DNA of 52,151 nucleotides from Rhodospirillales bacterium (lineage in GTDB: Bacteria > Pseudomonadota > Alphaproteobacteria > Rhodospirillales > JASLLZ01): NCBI GenBank assembly GCA_030754885.1, contig JASLZL010000086.1:1-52151 (forward strand). The letters run 5' to 3'. Of this stretch, positions 43,857 to 51,983 are shown in pieces. Position 1 is the first letter of the stretch, and every line of letters begins with the position of its first letter. Position numbers and translations under genes: made by a program. The notes beneath the pieces are model-generated. The model ran no database searches and was not told the DNA's origin. It saw only the letters and a list, made by a program, of their open reading frames with translations.

Positions 43857-44846
43857 TCATCGGTAGGGGTCTGGACCGCTCAGGTAGCCCTGCACGTACT
43901 GGGTGACGCCGTGCTCAAGGGAGGTTATGCGGTCACGGGGATAACCGGCGGCGAACAGGCGGTCCATGGCGGCTTCGGTGAAATACTGATAGCGCTCGCG
44001 AAGGGCTTCGGGCGTCGGGCGGTATTCGATCAGCGGTTCCTTGCCGAGCGCGTGGTAGACGGCGGAGGCCAGATCAACGAAGGTTCGCGCCTCGCCGGTG
44101 CCGCAGTTGAAGAGCCCCAAAACTTGCGGGTTGTCCATGAACCACAGGGCTATATCAACGCAGTCCTCAATCCACACGAAGTCACGCATCTGGCCGCCGT
44201 CGGTGTAATCGGGGTGATGCGATTTAAACAGACGCGCCGCCTTGCCGTCCGCCGCTCCGGGATAGATCTGGGCGACGACGCTTTTCATGTCGTCCTTGTG
44301 GTATTCGTTGGGTCCGTAAACATTGAAGAACTTAAGTCCGACCCATTGCGGCGGCGCGGCGGCCCCATCGGCGGCAAGTCGCGCGATACGACGGTCAAAC
44401 AGGTGCTTGGACCAACCATAGGGATTGAGGGGGCGCAGCAGGGACAAGGCGGCGGGCGAGGCGTCGTCGTCGAAGCCCTGGCCTCCATCGCCGTAGGTAG
44501 CGGCCGAGGAGGCGTAGACAAGCCTGACGCCATGGGCCGCGCACCACGACCAGATGGCGAGCGACAGCTTGAAGTTAGCATCGACAATAAGGTCGGCGTC
44601 GGTCTCGGTAGTCGACGAGACGGCGCCCATGTGGAAGACCATTTCGATGGCATCGCGGTTGGCGTCGAGAAAGGCCATCAGATTTTCAGGCGCCACGATG
44701 TCGGTCAGTTCGCGCTTGGCAATGTTGCGCCACTTGTCGCCGTTGCCCAGGCGATCACAGACGACCACTGCTCCGGACCGCTTCTCGTCCAGGGCCGCCA
44801 CGATGTTGGATCCAATGAATCCCGCGCCGCCGGTTACTACGAACAT
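43857..44846 (-). CDS. hldD: ADP-L-glycero-D-manno-heptose 6-epimerase
   Basis: The 329-residue SDR enzyme starts MFVVTGGAGFIGSNIV with the Rossmann loop, has YASSAATYGDGGQGFDDD with the Tyr-x-x-x-Lys environment continuing at NPYGWSKHLFD, and GLKFFNVYGPNEYHKDDMKS typical of HldD. It makes ADP-L-glycero-D-manno-heptose for the lipopolysaccharide inner core, so the organism probably has heptose-containing LPS. It lies upstream of lgt on the same strand and divergent from ubiK. Confidence 0.95.
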   Translation of the reverse strand: MFVVTGGAGFIGSNIVAALDEKRSGAVVVCDRLGNGDKWRNIAKRELTDIVAPENLMAFLDANRDAIEMVFHMGAVSSTTETDADLIVDANFKLSLAIWSWCAAHGVRLVYASSAATYGDGGQGFDDDASPAALSLLRPLNPYGWSKHLFDRRIARLAADGAAAPPQWVGLKFFNVYGPNEYHKDDMKSVVAQIYPGAADGKAARLFKSHHPDYTDGGQMRDFVWIEDCVDIALWFMDNPQVLGLFNCGTGEARTFVDLASAVYHALGKEPLIEYRPTPEALRERYQYFTEAAMDRLFAAGYPRDRITSLEHGVTQYVQGYLSGPDPYR

Positions 44847-45003
44847 GGCTCGTTCCCTCGTTCAGGGAGACTCTTATAGGACCGCCTGTCCGGCCCGGCA
44901 AGTTGCCAACGCCGATGCGGCGCCGCCGGGCGCGGTTGCCAGCCCCGGGCCCGGGTCCCATAATGGGGACCGCGACGACCCTACTCGACCGGAAGCCAAG
45001 CCC

Positions 45004-45357
45004 ATGCAAAGCCGCGCCCGCATCCTGGAAGACCTTGCCAAAGTAACCACCGGCGCTGTTTCCACCCTGGCCGGAATCAAGAGCGAGATCGAGGGTCTGG
45101 TGCGCCAGCAGTTGGAGCGCTTGTTGGCGGACATGGATCTGGTGCCGCGCGACGAGTTCGACGCCGTCAAGGCGATGGCGGCCAAGGCCCGCGGCGAACA
45201 AGAAGCGTTGCATAAGCGCGTCAAGGCCTTGGAAGGGCGGGCCAAGACCAAATCGCCCGGCCGCGCCGCCAGTGCCAAGAAATCAGGCCGCGCCGCCGGC
45301 GCCAAACCGGCGCGGCCCCGGACGACGAAACGCCAACGTCCCGCCCCCAAGGCCTGA
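45004..45357 (+). CDS. ubiK: UbiK-type accessory factor (BMFP domain)
   Basis: The 117-residue protein consists of a short N-terminal helix (ILEDLAKVTTGAVSTLAGIK), a coiled-coil region (EFDAVKAMAAKARGEQEALHKRVKALE) shown in part as AKARGEQEALHKRVKALE, and a basic Ala/Lys/Arg tail of some 40 residues. BMFP proteins trimerise; UbiK supports aerobic ubiquinone synthesis. The tail is longer and more basic than in E. coli and may contact membrane or nucleic acid. Confidence 0.82.
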   Translation: MQSRARILEDLAKVTTGAVSTLAGIKSEIEGLVRQQLERLLADMDLVPRDEFDAVKAMAAKARGEQEALHKRVKALEGRAKTKSPGRAASAKKSGRAAGAKPARPRTTKRQRPAPKA

Positions 45358-45500
45358 TCACCCGAAAAATCCGGCCCGATTTTGCCCCACGGCGGCGCCG
45401 TTTGGGGAAATTGTCCACAGGAAATCGCGACACCGACCATTTCCGCCCTTGCGCCCCGGCGCCCCTTTTGGCAGGCTACATTTAGTACGTAATGGGGATG

Positions 45501-45522
45501 AAACCCACAATATATTGGGTTT
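45501..45522. promoter_or_regulatory. Inverted repeat ahead of the YbjN-like gene
   Basis: AAACCCA and TGGGTTT flank an eight-base AT-rich loop, 27 bases upstream of the start codon. It could be an operator or a 5' leader hairpin controlling access to the ribosome site. No regulator is assigned. Confidence 0.4.
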
Positions 45523-45549
45523 ACATGGTTGCCTCAAGGAGGTGCGGAA

Positions 45550-46053
45550 GTGGGATTCAGCGACAGGTTGGGCGACATTGCGTCTCATAATCCCCTCGAC
45601 GTCATCGAACACATCGTCAACGCCAACGACTGGTCATTTGACCGCCGCAACGACCAGGAAATGGCGGTTCAGGTGCCGGGGCGGTGGTGCGATTACAGCC
45701 TCTATTTCGCCTGGAACGCCGACGCCAACGCCATGCATTTCACCTGCGCCTTCGACATGCGAGTGCCAGCCGAGCGCCGCCCGCCGATATACGAGCTCCT
45801 GGCCCTGGTCAACGAGAAGATGTGGCTCGGCTGTTTCGGCATGTGGGACGATGAAGGATTGCCCATGTTCCGCCATGCCCTGCCGCTGCGCGGCGCCGGA
45901 GCCCCCAGCATTGAGCAACTGGAGGACCTTCTGGACACGGGAATTTGCGAGTGCGAGCGGTTCTATCCCGCCTTCCAATACGTCATCTGGGGTGGCAAAT
46001 CGGCGACCGACGCTGTAAAGCTGGCGATGATCGAGACTGCCGGCGAGGCATAA
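45550..46053 (+). CDS. YbjN domain-containing protein
   Basis: The 167-residue protein matches the alphaproteobacterial YbjN-type family: NPLDVIEHIVNANDWSFDRR at the start, WCDYSLYFAWNADANAMHFT in the middle, and ELLALVNEKMWLGCFGMWDD. YbjN proteins resemble type III secretion chaperones and are linked to stress and motility in enterobacteria. The GTG at 45550 is chosen because AAGGAGG lies seven bases upstream. proC follows after three bases, a pairing often seen in this class, so they are co-expressed. Confidence 0.88.
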   Translation: MGFSDRLGDIASHNPLDVIEHIVNANDWSFDRRNDQEMAVQVPGRWCDYSLYFAWNADANAMHFTCAFDMRVPAERRPPIYELLALVNEKMWLGCFGMWDDEGLPMFRHALPLRGAGAPSIEQLEDLLDTGICECERFYPAFQYVIWGGKSATDAVKLAMIETAGEA

Positions 46054-46056
46054 ACA

Positions 46057-46878
46057 ATGCTGACGGCCAAATTGGTTCTGGTGGGCTGCGGACACATGGG
46101 CAGCCCCCTTCTTGACGGCTGGCTTGAACGCGGTGTCGAGGCCCGCCACATTACCGTGGTCGAACCCGATGCCGACATCGGCGCCGCCCTTAAGCAAGAG
46201 CACGGTATTATCGTCCACGCGAGCCCCGAAACCATCCCATCGGACCTCGACCCCGATGCCGTGGTGCTCGCCGTCAAGCCCCAGATCATGGACTCGGTGG
46301 CGCCTGCCTATCGGCGCTTCGCCGATCCCCACACAGTCTTTCTTTCGATCGCCGCCGGCCGCACTTTGGACTATTTCAAGGGGCATCTGGGTGATCAAGC
46401 GGGGGTCGTGCGTTCCATGCCCAACACGCCGGCGACTGTGCGCCGCGGCGTCACCGTGGCCTGTCTCAACGCCCGCGTTCAGCCCGAACAGCAACGCCTG
46501 TGTCACGATCTCTTGGAATCGGTGGGCGAGGTGGCCTGGGTCGAGGACGAAACGCTTCTCGACGCGGTGACGGCGCTATCCGGCAACGGTCCGGCCTATG
46601 TGTTTTTGCTGGTCGAAAGCCTGGCCGGTGCCGGCATCGCGGCGGGCTTGCCCAAGGACTTGGCTTGGCACCTGGCGCGCGATACCGTGACGGGGACTGG
46701 CGAGCTGTTGCGCCGCTCGCCGCACTCGGCCGCGGTGCTGCGCGAGCAAGTCGCCACGCCGGGCGGCACCACCGCCGCCGCCATGGAGGTGCTGATGGCG
46801 GAAGACGGCCTTGAGGCCCTGATGACCCGGGCCGTCGCCATCGCCGCCCGCCGCTCGCGGGATCTCGGCAAAGGTTAG
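46057..46878 (+). CDS. proC: Pyrroline-5-carboxylate reductase
   Basis: The 273-residue enzyme has the dinucleotide loop LVLVGCGHMGSPLLDGWL, AVKPQIMDSV, VRSMPNTPATVRRGVT, and the C-terminal ALSGNGPAYVFLLVESLAG plus ATPGGTTAAAMEVL, which are the ProC signatures. It reduces P5C to proline with NADPH. It ends 64 bases from the convergent stop of a P5C dehydrogenase gene, so synthetic and catabolic enzymes on the same intermediate are neighbours. Confidence 0.96.
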   Translation: MLTAKLVLVGCGHMGSPLLDGWLERGVEARHITVVEPDADIGAALKQEHGIIVHASPETIPSDLDPDAVVLAVKPQIMDSVAPAYRRFADPHTVFLSIAAGRTLDYFKGHLGDQAGVVRSMPNTPATVRRGVTVACLNARVQPEQQRLCHDLLESVGEVAWVEDETLLDAVTALSGNGPAYVFLLVESLAGAGIAAGLPKDLAWHLARDTVTGTGELLRRSPHSAAVLREQVATPGGTTAAAMEVLMAEDGLEALMTRAVAIAARRSRDLGKG

Positions 46879-46942
46879 AGAGGTTTTATTTTATTCGCCA
46901 CCGGCCCGGGGTGCGGCCCGGTGCCGCGCAAACGGATAACCC

Positions 46943-48523
46943 TTAGTCCAACTTGATGAGGGTGTGGCTCTGCTCGCGCATGAAAAGCGGTGGGTAGTGA
47001 GGACCAAGACCACTTTTTCCCGATAGGCCCGAGCCCTTCCAGCCGCCGAAGCTCTGATACCCGGGCCAGGCGCCGGCGGTGGCGTTGGTGCGCCGGTTGG
47101 CGTAGAGCACGCCGGCCTCGGCGGTGGTGAAAAAGAGATCCACGTCCTCGGGGCGGCTTGAATAGACGCCGGCGGTCAGGCCATAGACCACGTCGTTGCC
47201 GCGTGCGATAGCCGAGGCAAGGTCGCCTTCGTAGCGGGCAACGGCGACGAAGGGCGCGAAGAGTTCATCTTTGAACAGCCGGTGATCAGCGGGCAGTCCG
47301 TCGACGATGGTCGGTTCGATGTAGTAGCCACGGTCAAAAATGCCGCCGCTCAGCCGGTTGCCGCCGAAGGCGACGCGTCCATCGGCGCGAGACTCCTCGA
47401 CCGCCTTGGCAAAGATATCGTAAGCCGCCTGATTGACGATCGGGCCCATGAAGACGTCTTTCTCCTCAGGGTTGCCGACCTTGAGTTTCCCCGTCATCTC
47501 GACCAGCTTATCCATAAAGGCGTCGTAGACCGAAGCATGGACGTAGGCTGACGAACAGGCGCTGCACTTCTCGCCGGTAAGGCCGTAGGCTGAGCGCATG
47601 ACGCCCTCAGCCGCCATGTCGGGGTCGGCGAACTCGGAGACATAAGCCGGGTTCTTGCCGCCCATCTCGGCGATAAGCGGGCGCCCGAAGGGTGAGGCGG
47701 CCATCTTGCGGTGGATGCCCATGCCGACGTCATAAGAGCCCGTGAAAGCGATGCCGTCGATGCCCGGCGCGTCGACCAGCTTGGGTCCGACGCCACTTCC
47801 GTTGACTATGTTGACGACGCCGGCGGGCAGGCCCGCCTCCTTGAATGCGTCGATGATTATGGTGCCGGTCAGGGCGCCGTTGGTGGTCGGGTGGAAGACG
47901 ACCGTGTTGCCGCCAATCAAGGCGGCGGACATCATGTTGGTCGACAGAGCGACGGGGAAGTTGAACGGCGAGATAACGGCGAAGACGCCATACGGGCGCA
48001 TGACGCTACGCGTCTCTTCGGCCGGGGTCGCACCCTTCATGGCGACGGTATAGCCCTTGTTGCGTTCCGTCTCATCGCAGTAGTAATTGATCAGGTCGAC
48101 CGCTTCCTCGGCCTCGCCAACTCCTTCGAGGCGCGACTTGCCGACCTCAAGAACGGACGCGATGCCAAGATCGTACTTGCGCGCCGCCAGTGTCTCGGCG
48201 GCGCGGCGCATCACCGTTAGGCGCTCGTCCCAGGGCATGCCCGACCACGCCGGATAGGCCTTCCGGGCCGCCGCGACGGCACGGTCGACGGAGTCCTGGG
48301 TGCCGGTGATGAATGAGCCCAGCGAGAGGTCGCTGTCGGCGGGGCTTACGATCTCGTAAGGCTCGCCGTTATTGTCGTCAGCCCCGTCGATGTAGTTAGG
48401 CGTCGTCCCGCCGAGATTAGCCTTGAAGGCCGGTATCGCCGTGTCCAGCATGTCGTGGACGGGTGTGAAATCGGCGGATACATTCGAATAGGTGACGCGG
48501 GGCAAATTGGACTGGCTGGACAT
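46943..48523 (-). CDS. pruA: L-glutamate gamma-semialdehyde (P5C) dehydrogenase, aldehyde dehydrogenase family
   Basis: The 526-residue enzyme has the ALDH core: VISPFNFPVALSTNMMSAAL, FTGSYDVGMGIHRKMAA, LIAEMGGKNPAYVSEFAD with the general base Glu, and GLTGEKCSACSSAYVHASVY with the catalytic Cys in the K-C-S-A-C-S context typical of P5C dehydrogenases. It oxidises glutamate semialdehyde to glutamate with NAD. The ATG at 48523 follows GGAGGAACAG. Because there is no PRODH domain, proline oxidation must start elsewhere. Another semialdehyde substrate cannot be excluded. Confidence 0.88.
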   Translation of the reverse strand: MSSQSNLPRVTYSNVSADFTPVHDMLDTAIPAFKANLGGTTPNYIDGADDNNGEPYEIVSPADSDLSLGSFITGTQDSVDRAVAAARKAYPAWSGMPWDERLTVMRRAAETLAARKYDLGIASVLEVGKSRLEGVGEAEEAVDLINYYCDETERNKGYTVAMKGATPAEETRSVMRPYGVFAVISPFNFPVALSTNMMSAALIGGNTVVFHPTTNGALTGTIIIDAFKEAGLPAGVVNIVNGSGVGPKLVDAPGIDGIAFTGSYDVGMGIHRKMAASPFGRPLIAEMGGKNPAYVSEFADPDMAAEGVMRSAYGLTGEKCSACSSAYVHASVYDAFMDKLVEMTGKLKVGNPEEKDVFMGPIVNQAAYDIFAKAVEESRADGRVAFGGNRLSGGIFDRGYYIEPTIVDGLPADHRLFKDELFAPFVAVARYEGDLASAIARGNDVVYGLTAGVYSSRPEDVDLFFTTAEAGVLYANRRTNATAGAWPGYQSFGGWKGSGLSGKSGLGPHYPPLFMREQSHTLIKLD

Positions 48524-48616
48524 CTGTTCCTCCACTGGGATTGAGTGGGATTTCGCGCGACATTGGTACAGAGGGCGTGTTCCGTCAACCCCCCCGAGCC
48601 GCCCCCCGGCGGGCCG

Positions 48617-49471
48617 TCACCGCTGTCCGGCGAGGGCGGGTCGCAAGACGTCGCGCAGCTTTTCCAGGGCCCGTGCCTCAAGCTGGCGGACCCGGTCTTT
48701 CGACAGGCCGATCTCGCGGCCGATGGCCTCGAATGTCTGGCGTGCTTCTTCGAAGTAGCGCTGGCGAATGATGAATTCCTCACGCGGCGGTAACATGGCC
48801 AGAGCCTTGCCAATGGTCTCGCTGATGAACGAGTGCTCACTGGCTGCCACCACCGTTTCCTCGGGCGTTGGGGCATCGCTGGCCATGTGATCGAGAAGCG
48901 TCGGCCCTACCTCATCGGCATTCCCAGACAGAGTTTGGTCGAGGGACTGGTCGCCGCCCGCCATGCGCCGCGCAACCGCGGCCACCTCGGCGGCGGTGGT
49001 TCCCAGGCGCTCCGCCAACTTGCCGACGATTTCGTCGCTCAGGTCCTCCGCCCCACTGATCAACTCGGCTCTAATCTGGCGCAGGCGCAGAAAAACCGCC
49101 TTCTGGGTATTCGTGGTGCCAATGCGCACCAATGACCATGACCGTACCACGTGATCTTGGATGGCGGCGCGGATCCACCACATGGCATAGGTCGAGAGGC
49201 GGACGCCACGGTCGGGGTTGAAGCGCCGCACCGCCTGGATCAGCCCGACCGTTCCCTCCTGGATGAGGTCGCTCATGGGCAGGCCCGAATTTCGGTAGGT
49301 GCGCGCGATCTTGATGACGAAGCGTAGGTGGCTGGCGATCAGCCGGCCGGCGGCGGCAGTGTCGCCGGCGGCCGAATGACGTGCCAGGCGCCGTTCTTCC
49401 TCATTGCCCAACATGGGATGACGCGCCGCCGCGCGGACCATGGTGGTGCTCAGGGGTGTTTTGCGCTCCAT
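48617..49471 (-). CDS. rpoH: RNA polymerase sigma factor RpoH (sigma-32)
   Basis: The 284-residue sigma-70 family protein has region 1.2/2 with LRFVIKIARTYRNSGLPMSD and LIQEGTVGLIQAVRRFNPDR, region 2.4 with STYAMWWIRAAIQDHVVRSW, an RpoH-box-like QKAVFLRLRQIR, and region 4 with EIGLSKDRVRQLEARALEKL. It directs heat-shock transcription. The RpoH box is less conserved than in E. coli, resembling RpoH2-type alphaproteobacterial factors. ATG 49471 is used. It is divergent from the TetR-type gene and upstream of the P5C dehydrogenase gene. Confidence 0.9.
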   Translation of the reverse strand: MERKTPLSTTMVRAAARHPMLGNEEERRLARHSAAGDTAAAGRLIASHLRFVIKIARTYRNSGLPMSDLIQEGTVGLIQAVRRFNPDRGVRLSTYAMWWIRAAIQDHVVRSWSLVRIGTTNTQKAVFLRLRQIRAELISGAEDLSDEIVGKLAERLGTTAAEVAAVARRMAGGDQSLDQTLSGNADEVGPTLLDHMASDAPTPEETVVAASEHSFISETIGKALAMLPPREEFIIRQRYFEEARQTFEAIGREIGLSKDRVRQLEARALEKLRDVLRPALAGQR

Positions 49472-49540
49472 CGCCTTGCCCGCCAATCGACGTCCCGCCG
49501 CTTCCGGCCGCGACCCGGTACCGGTCGGCAACAATTAGCA

Positions 49541-49555
49541 CTATATTTAATATAG
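49541..49555. promoter_or_regulatory. AT-rich palindrome between rpoH and the TetR-type gene
   Basis: CTATATTTAATATAG is a perfect inverted repeat with 7-base arms and one central base, 43 bases ahead of the TetR-type start and 69 ahead of rpoH. TetR-family regulators often bind such a site beside their own gene. It also holds -10-like sequences, so binding could control both genes. Confidence 0.5.
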
Positions 49556-49598
49556 GCGAAAGGGTGAAGCACTGGATTATGAAAGGAACCCTCAGGCC

Positions 49599-50240
49599 AT
49601 GGCACGCAAGGAACCGCCGAAATCCCGCCGCAAAACCCCGGACGCATCCGCTCAAGCCATCATTGACGCCGCCCTTGCCCTCGCCCGGGAGGAGGCTTGG
49701 CAAACCGTTTCTCTAAGCGACATAGCCGATAAGGCTGGGATTTCCCTGGCCCAGGTTTACGCCGCCTTCCCGTCCAAGGCGGCGATCGTCGGCGGTTTCA
49801 TGAAGCGGATCGACCAGCAGGTTCTGGACGGCGGCGTCATCGACATCACCGAGCCGGCCCGCGATCGCTTGTTCGAAGTTCTCATGCGGCGCTTTGATGC
49901 GCTGGCGCCGCACAAGGTTGCGGTGGCGGCCATCCTTGATGGTTTGTGCGCCAAACCGACGGCGGCGCTGGCCCAAGCCCCCCGCGTGCTGTGCTCCATG
50001 GCATGGATGCTGGAGGCCGCCCGTCTGCCCGCCGATGGGCTGATTGGCTTGGTCCGGATCAAGGGACTGACCTTGATATATGCCAATGCGTTGCGCGTGT
50101 GGCTGGCTGACGACACCCAGGACATGGCAAGGACCATGGCTGCCCTCGACCAGGGACTGGGTCGGGCGGAGCGTCTCGCCCATCTATGCTGCCCGCGTCG
50201 TCGAAAAGGCGAAGAGAACCGGGACCCCGCCCCCGCCTGA
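49599..50240 (+). CDS. TetR-family regulator (COQ9-like C-terminal region possible)
   Basis: The 213-residue protein has a TetR helix-turn-helix near residues 20-65 (AIIDAALALAREEAWQTVSL, then ISLAQVYAAFPSKAAIVGGF). The C-terminal half, with MARTMAALDQGLGRAERLAHL, recalls the COQ9/TetR-like proteins of alphaproteobacteria. It is divergent from rpoH, with a palindrome between, and 128 bases ahead of the phasin gene. It may regulate rpoH, itself, or lipid metabolism. The ligand is unknown. Confidence 0.82.
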   Translation: MARKEPPKSRRKTPDASAQAIIDAALALAREEAWQTVSLSDIADKAGISLAQVYAAFPSKAAIVGGFMKRIDQQVLDGGVIDITEPARDRLFEVLMRRFDALAPHKVAVAAILDGLCAKPTAALAQAPRVLCSMAWMLEAARLPADGLIGLVRIKGLTLIYANALRVWLADDTQDMARTMAALDQGLGRAERLAHLCCPRRRKGEENRDPAPA

Positions 50241-50267
50241 GCGCCGCGCCCGTAGACTAGCCAAATA

Positions 50268-50341
50268 TTGTGCACTGCAACATAAAGGTTGACAGCGTGG
50301 CTCTCTGCCTCCATATTCACCTTGTTGTGCAGTGCAGCACA
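50268..50341 (+). promoter_or_regulatory. Phasin promoter flanked by two PhaR-like boxes
   Basis: TTGTGCACTGCAACA (50268-50282) and TGTTGTGCAGTGCAGCACA (50323-50341) carry TGCA-rich dyads in inverted orientation, like the TGC-rich PhaR operators of PHA genes. Between them lies TTGACA (50289-50294), a 17-base spacer and CATATT (50312-50317). Transcription would start near 50324, inside the second box, so a repressor bound at both would block the promoter. Confidence 0.7.
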
Positions 50342-50368
50342 CTTTGAATTTTTTACGGAGCGAAGCCA

Positions 50369-50803
50369 ATGACGAAGAATGCAGAAACCTTTTTCGATTT
50401 CGATTTCTCCAAGATGATGGCGGGCTACGCCCAACTGCCGGGTGTCGACGTGGAAGCCCTTGTGGAAAGTCAGCGCAAGACCGTGGCGGCGTTCGGTGCC
50501 GCCAATTGGGCTGCCTTCGAAGGGGCCCAAAAAGTCGTCCGGCGTCAGGCCGAGATGGTCCAAGAAAGCCTGGGCGGCATCGCCCCCGGTTTTAGCGAGC
50601 TGGCCACGTCGGCGACGCCCGCCGCCGCCGCCGCGAAGCAGGCTCGCATGTGCAAGGACGCCTATCAGAAAGCGGCGGCCGATGGTCGCGAGCTGGTCGA
50701 CCTGGTGACCAAGTCCGGCCGCGCCGCCACTGCCCCGATCCAAAAGCGCGTCGTCGAGAGCCTGGACGAGATCAAAACCCAGGCGGATAAATTCGCCGCC
50801 TGA
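50369..50803 (+). CDS. Phasin family protein
   Basis: The 144-residue protein has the phasin pattern: a short polar start, amphipathic helices (EALVESQRKTVAAFGAANWA; QVVRR replaced here by KVVRRQAEMVQESLGG) and an Ala-rich C-terminus with KRVVESLDEIKTQADKF. Phasins coat polyhydroxyalkanoate granules and set their size. The promoter carries two PhaR-like boxes, which fits release of repression when polymer is present. An intrinsic terminator follows at 50825. No PHA synthase gene is in the window. Confidence 0.9.
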   Translation: MTKNAETFFDFDFSKMMAGYAQLPGVDVEALVESQRKTVAAFGAANWAAFEGAQKVVRRQAEMVQESLGGIAPGFSELATSATPAAAAAKQARMCKDAYQKAAADGRELVDLVTKSGRAATAPIQKRVVESLDEIKTQADKFAA

Positions 50804-50824
50804 CAAAAACATGCTATTGCGTTG

Positions 50825-50856
50825 AAGAGCCGTCCCACGCGGGCGGCTCTTTTTTT
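50825..50856 (+). terminator. Intrinsic terminator after the phasin gene
   Basis: AAGAGCCG pairs with CGGCTCTT, with an inner CCC/GGG pairing around ACGC and one bulged T. A run of T follows to 50856. It lies 22 bases after the phasin stop and is the clearest Rho-independent terminator in the window. Confidence 0.92.
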
Positions 50857-50918
50857 GGACGCTTCCCAGGACCGGCTAAACCGTGTAGCACGGATATAGA
50901 TACGAAGAAGGGCGTGTC

Positions 50919-51254
50919 ATGGAAATTTCCTACAACGACTTCGCCAAGATCGACATCCGCGTCGGTACCGTGAGCCGGGTCGAGCCCTATCCCGAGGCAC
51001 GCAAGCCGGCCTATAAGCTGTGGGTCGATTTTGGACCTGAGGTGGGGGAAAAAAAATCTTCGGTCCAGGTCACCGAACATTATACAGTCGAAAGCCTGAT
51101 TGGTCGCCAGGTCGCCGCCGTGGTCAACTTCCCACCCAAGCAGATAGGAAAGTTCATGTCGGAATGTCTGGTGCTTGGCTTTCCCGATGCTGATGGCCGG
51201 GTGGTCCTGATCGGCACCGATCAAAAAATCCCCGACGGCGGCAAGCTATTTTGA
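50919..51254 (+). CDS. csaA: tRNA-binding domain protein CsaA
   Basis: The 111-residue protein is a stand-alone OB-fold tRNA-binding domain: YNDFAKIDIRVGTVSRVEPY at the start, SVQVTEHYTVESLIGRQVAA, VVNFPPKQIGKFMSECLVLG. CsaA-type proteins have chaperone-like activity and bind tRNA. It ends 10 bases ahead of a RidA gene, so the two may be co-transcribed. Length is standard. Confidence 0.93.
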   Translation: MEISYNDFAKIDIRVGTVSRVEPYPEARKPAYKLWVDFGPEVGEKKSSVQVTEHYTVESLIGRQVAAVVNFPPKQIGKFMSECLVLGFPDADGRVVLIGTDQKIPDGGKLF

Positions 51255-51264
51255 GGAGACGATC

Positions 51265-51642
51265 ATGAGACGCGCGGTAAAGACCGGCTTGCCCCCATCC
51301 AGCCAACCCCTGGAATTCGCCACCCTTGCCGATGGCATCCTCTATACCGCCCAGGTCCCGGTCCGTCCCGACAACACGGTGGAGCCCGGTGACACCACGG
51401 CTCAGGTTGAACGGACCTTGTCTAATCTGAAGATGACCGTGGAGGCGGCAGGCGGCACCTTGGACGACGTGACCCAGGTTTTGGTCTATCTCACCGGCCC
51501 AGAACACGTGGCACCGATGAACGAGGTCTGGAAGCGCGTCTTCAATCAACCCTATCCGCAACGCGCGACGGCCATCGTTGCCGGCTTGGTCCGCCCTGGC
51601 ATCGTCATTGAGATCGTCGCGACCGCCCACGTCGGCGGGTGA
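51265..51642 (+). CDS. RidA family protein
   Basis: The 125-residue protein has EFATLADGILYTAQVPVRPD, VERTLSNLKMTVEAAGGTLD and the end RATAIVAGLVRPGIVIEIVA with an Arg at the position of the family's active-site residue. Family members hydrolyse enamine/imine intermediates. GAGGAGACG precedes its ATG. The nearby flavoprotein at the right edge might yield imines, but no operon link can be shown. Confidence 0.9.
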   Translation: MRRAVKTGLPPSSQPLEFATLADGILYTAQVPVRPDNTVEPGDTTAQVERTLSNLKMTVEAAGGTLDDVTQVLVYLTGPEHVAPMNEVWKRVFNQPYPQRATAIVAGLVRPGIVIEIVATAHVGG

Positions 51643-51651
51643 TCGCAACGC

Positions 51652-51873
51652 TCATTCTTCAACATGGCGCAGGCTGTCGGAGCGCTGCTTTTCGTCGAGC
51701 GCCAGGATCATGAACGCCAGATTGGCCGCGTTGGTGTTCGACCAACCGGCGGTCACTGTCCCGTCTCGCCACTGGACTGATATCGCCACCGCGTCGATAT
51801 CGCCCAAATTCTCGATCCCACTTTGAAATATCTCGGCGGGCGTCGTTCCGTGCAGGCTTTCAACCTTTGCCAT
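51652..51873 (-). CDS. Small conserved-looking hypothetical protein
   Basis: The 73-residue product (MAKVESLHGTTPAEIFQSGI at the start, then an apparent beta strand-turn AISVQWRDGTVTAGWSN) matches no family I know. It has a good GAAGGAGGTG ribosome site ahead of ATG 51873. It converges with the RidA gene; the stops are nine bases apart. The composition looks like a small soluble alpha/beta domain. Function is unknown. Confidence 0.7.
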   Translation of the reverse strand: MAKVESLHGTTPAEIFQSGIENLGDIDAVAISVQWRDGTVTAGWSNTNAANLAFMILALDEKQRSDSLRHVEE

Positions 51874-51983
51874 ACACACCTCCTTCACTGAGCCAGACGT
51901 GTTCACATTACGCCAAGAGTAACACGGTTTAGGTCCGCGTTGACGCCACTGGTCCGTCCACCTACGATCACCGGCCGAAAACA

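Noticed and set aside
46885-46930. Hairpin terminator between proC and pruA
   Set aside because: Only a 6-bp CACCGG/CCGGTG stem with mismatched centre and no T-run on either strand; too weak to call.
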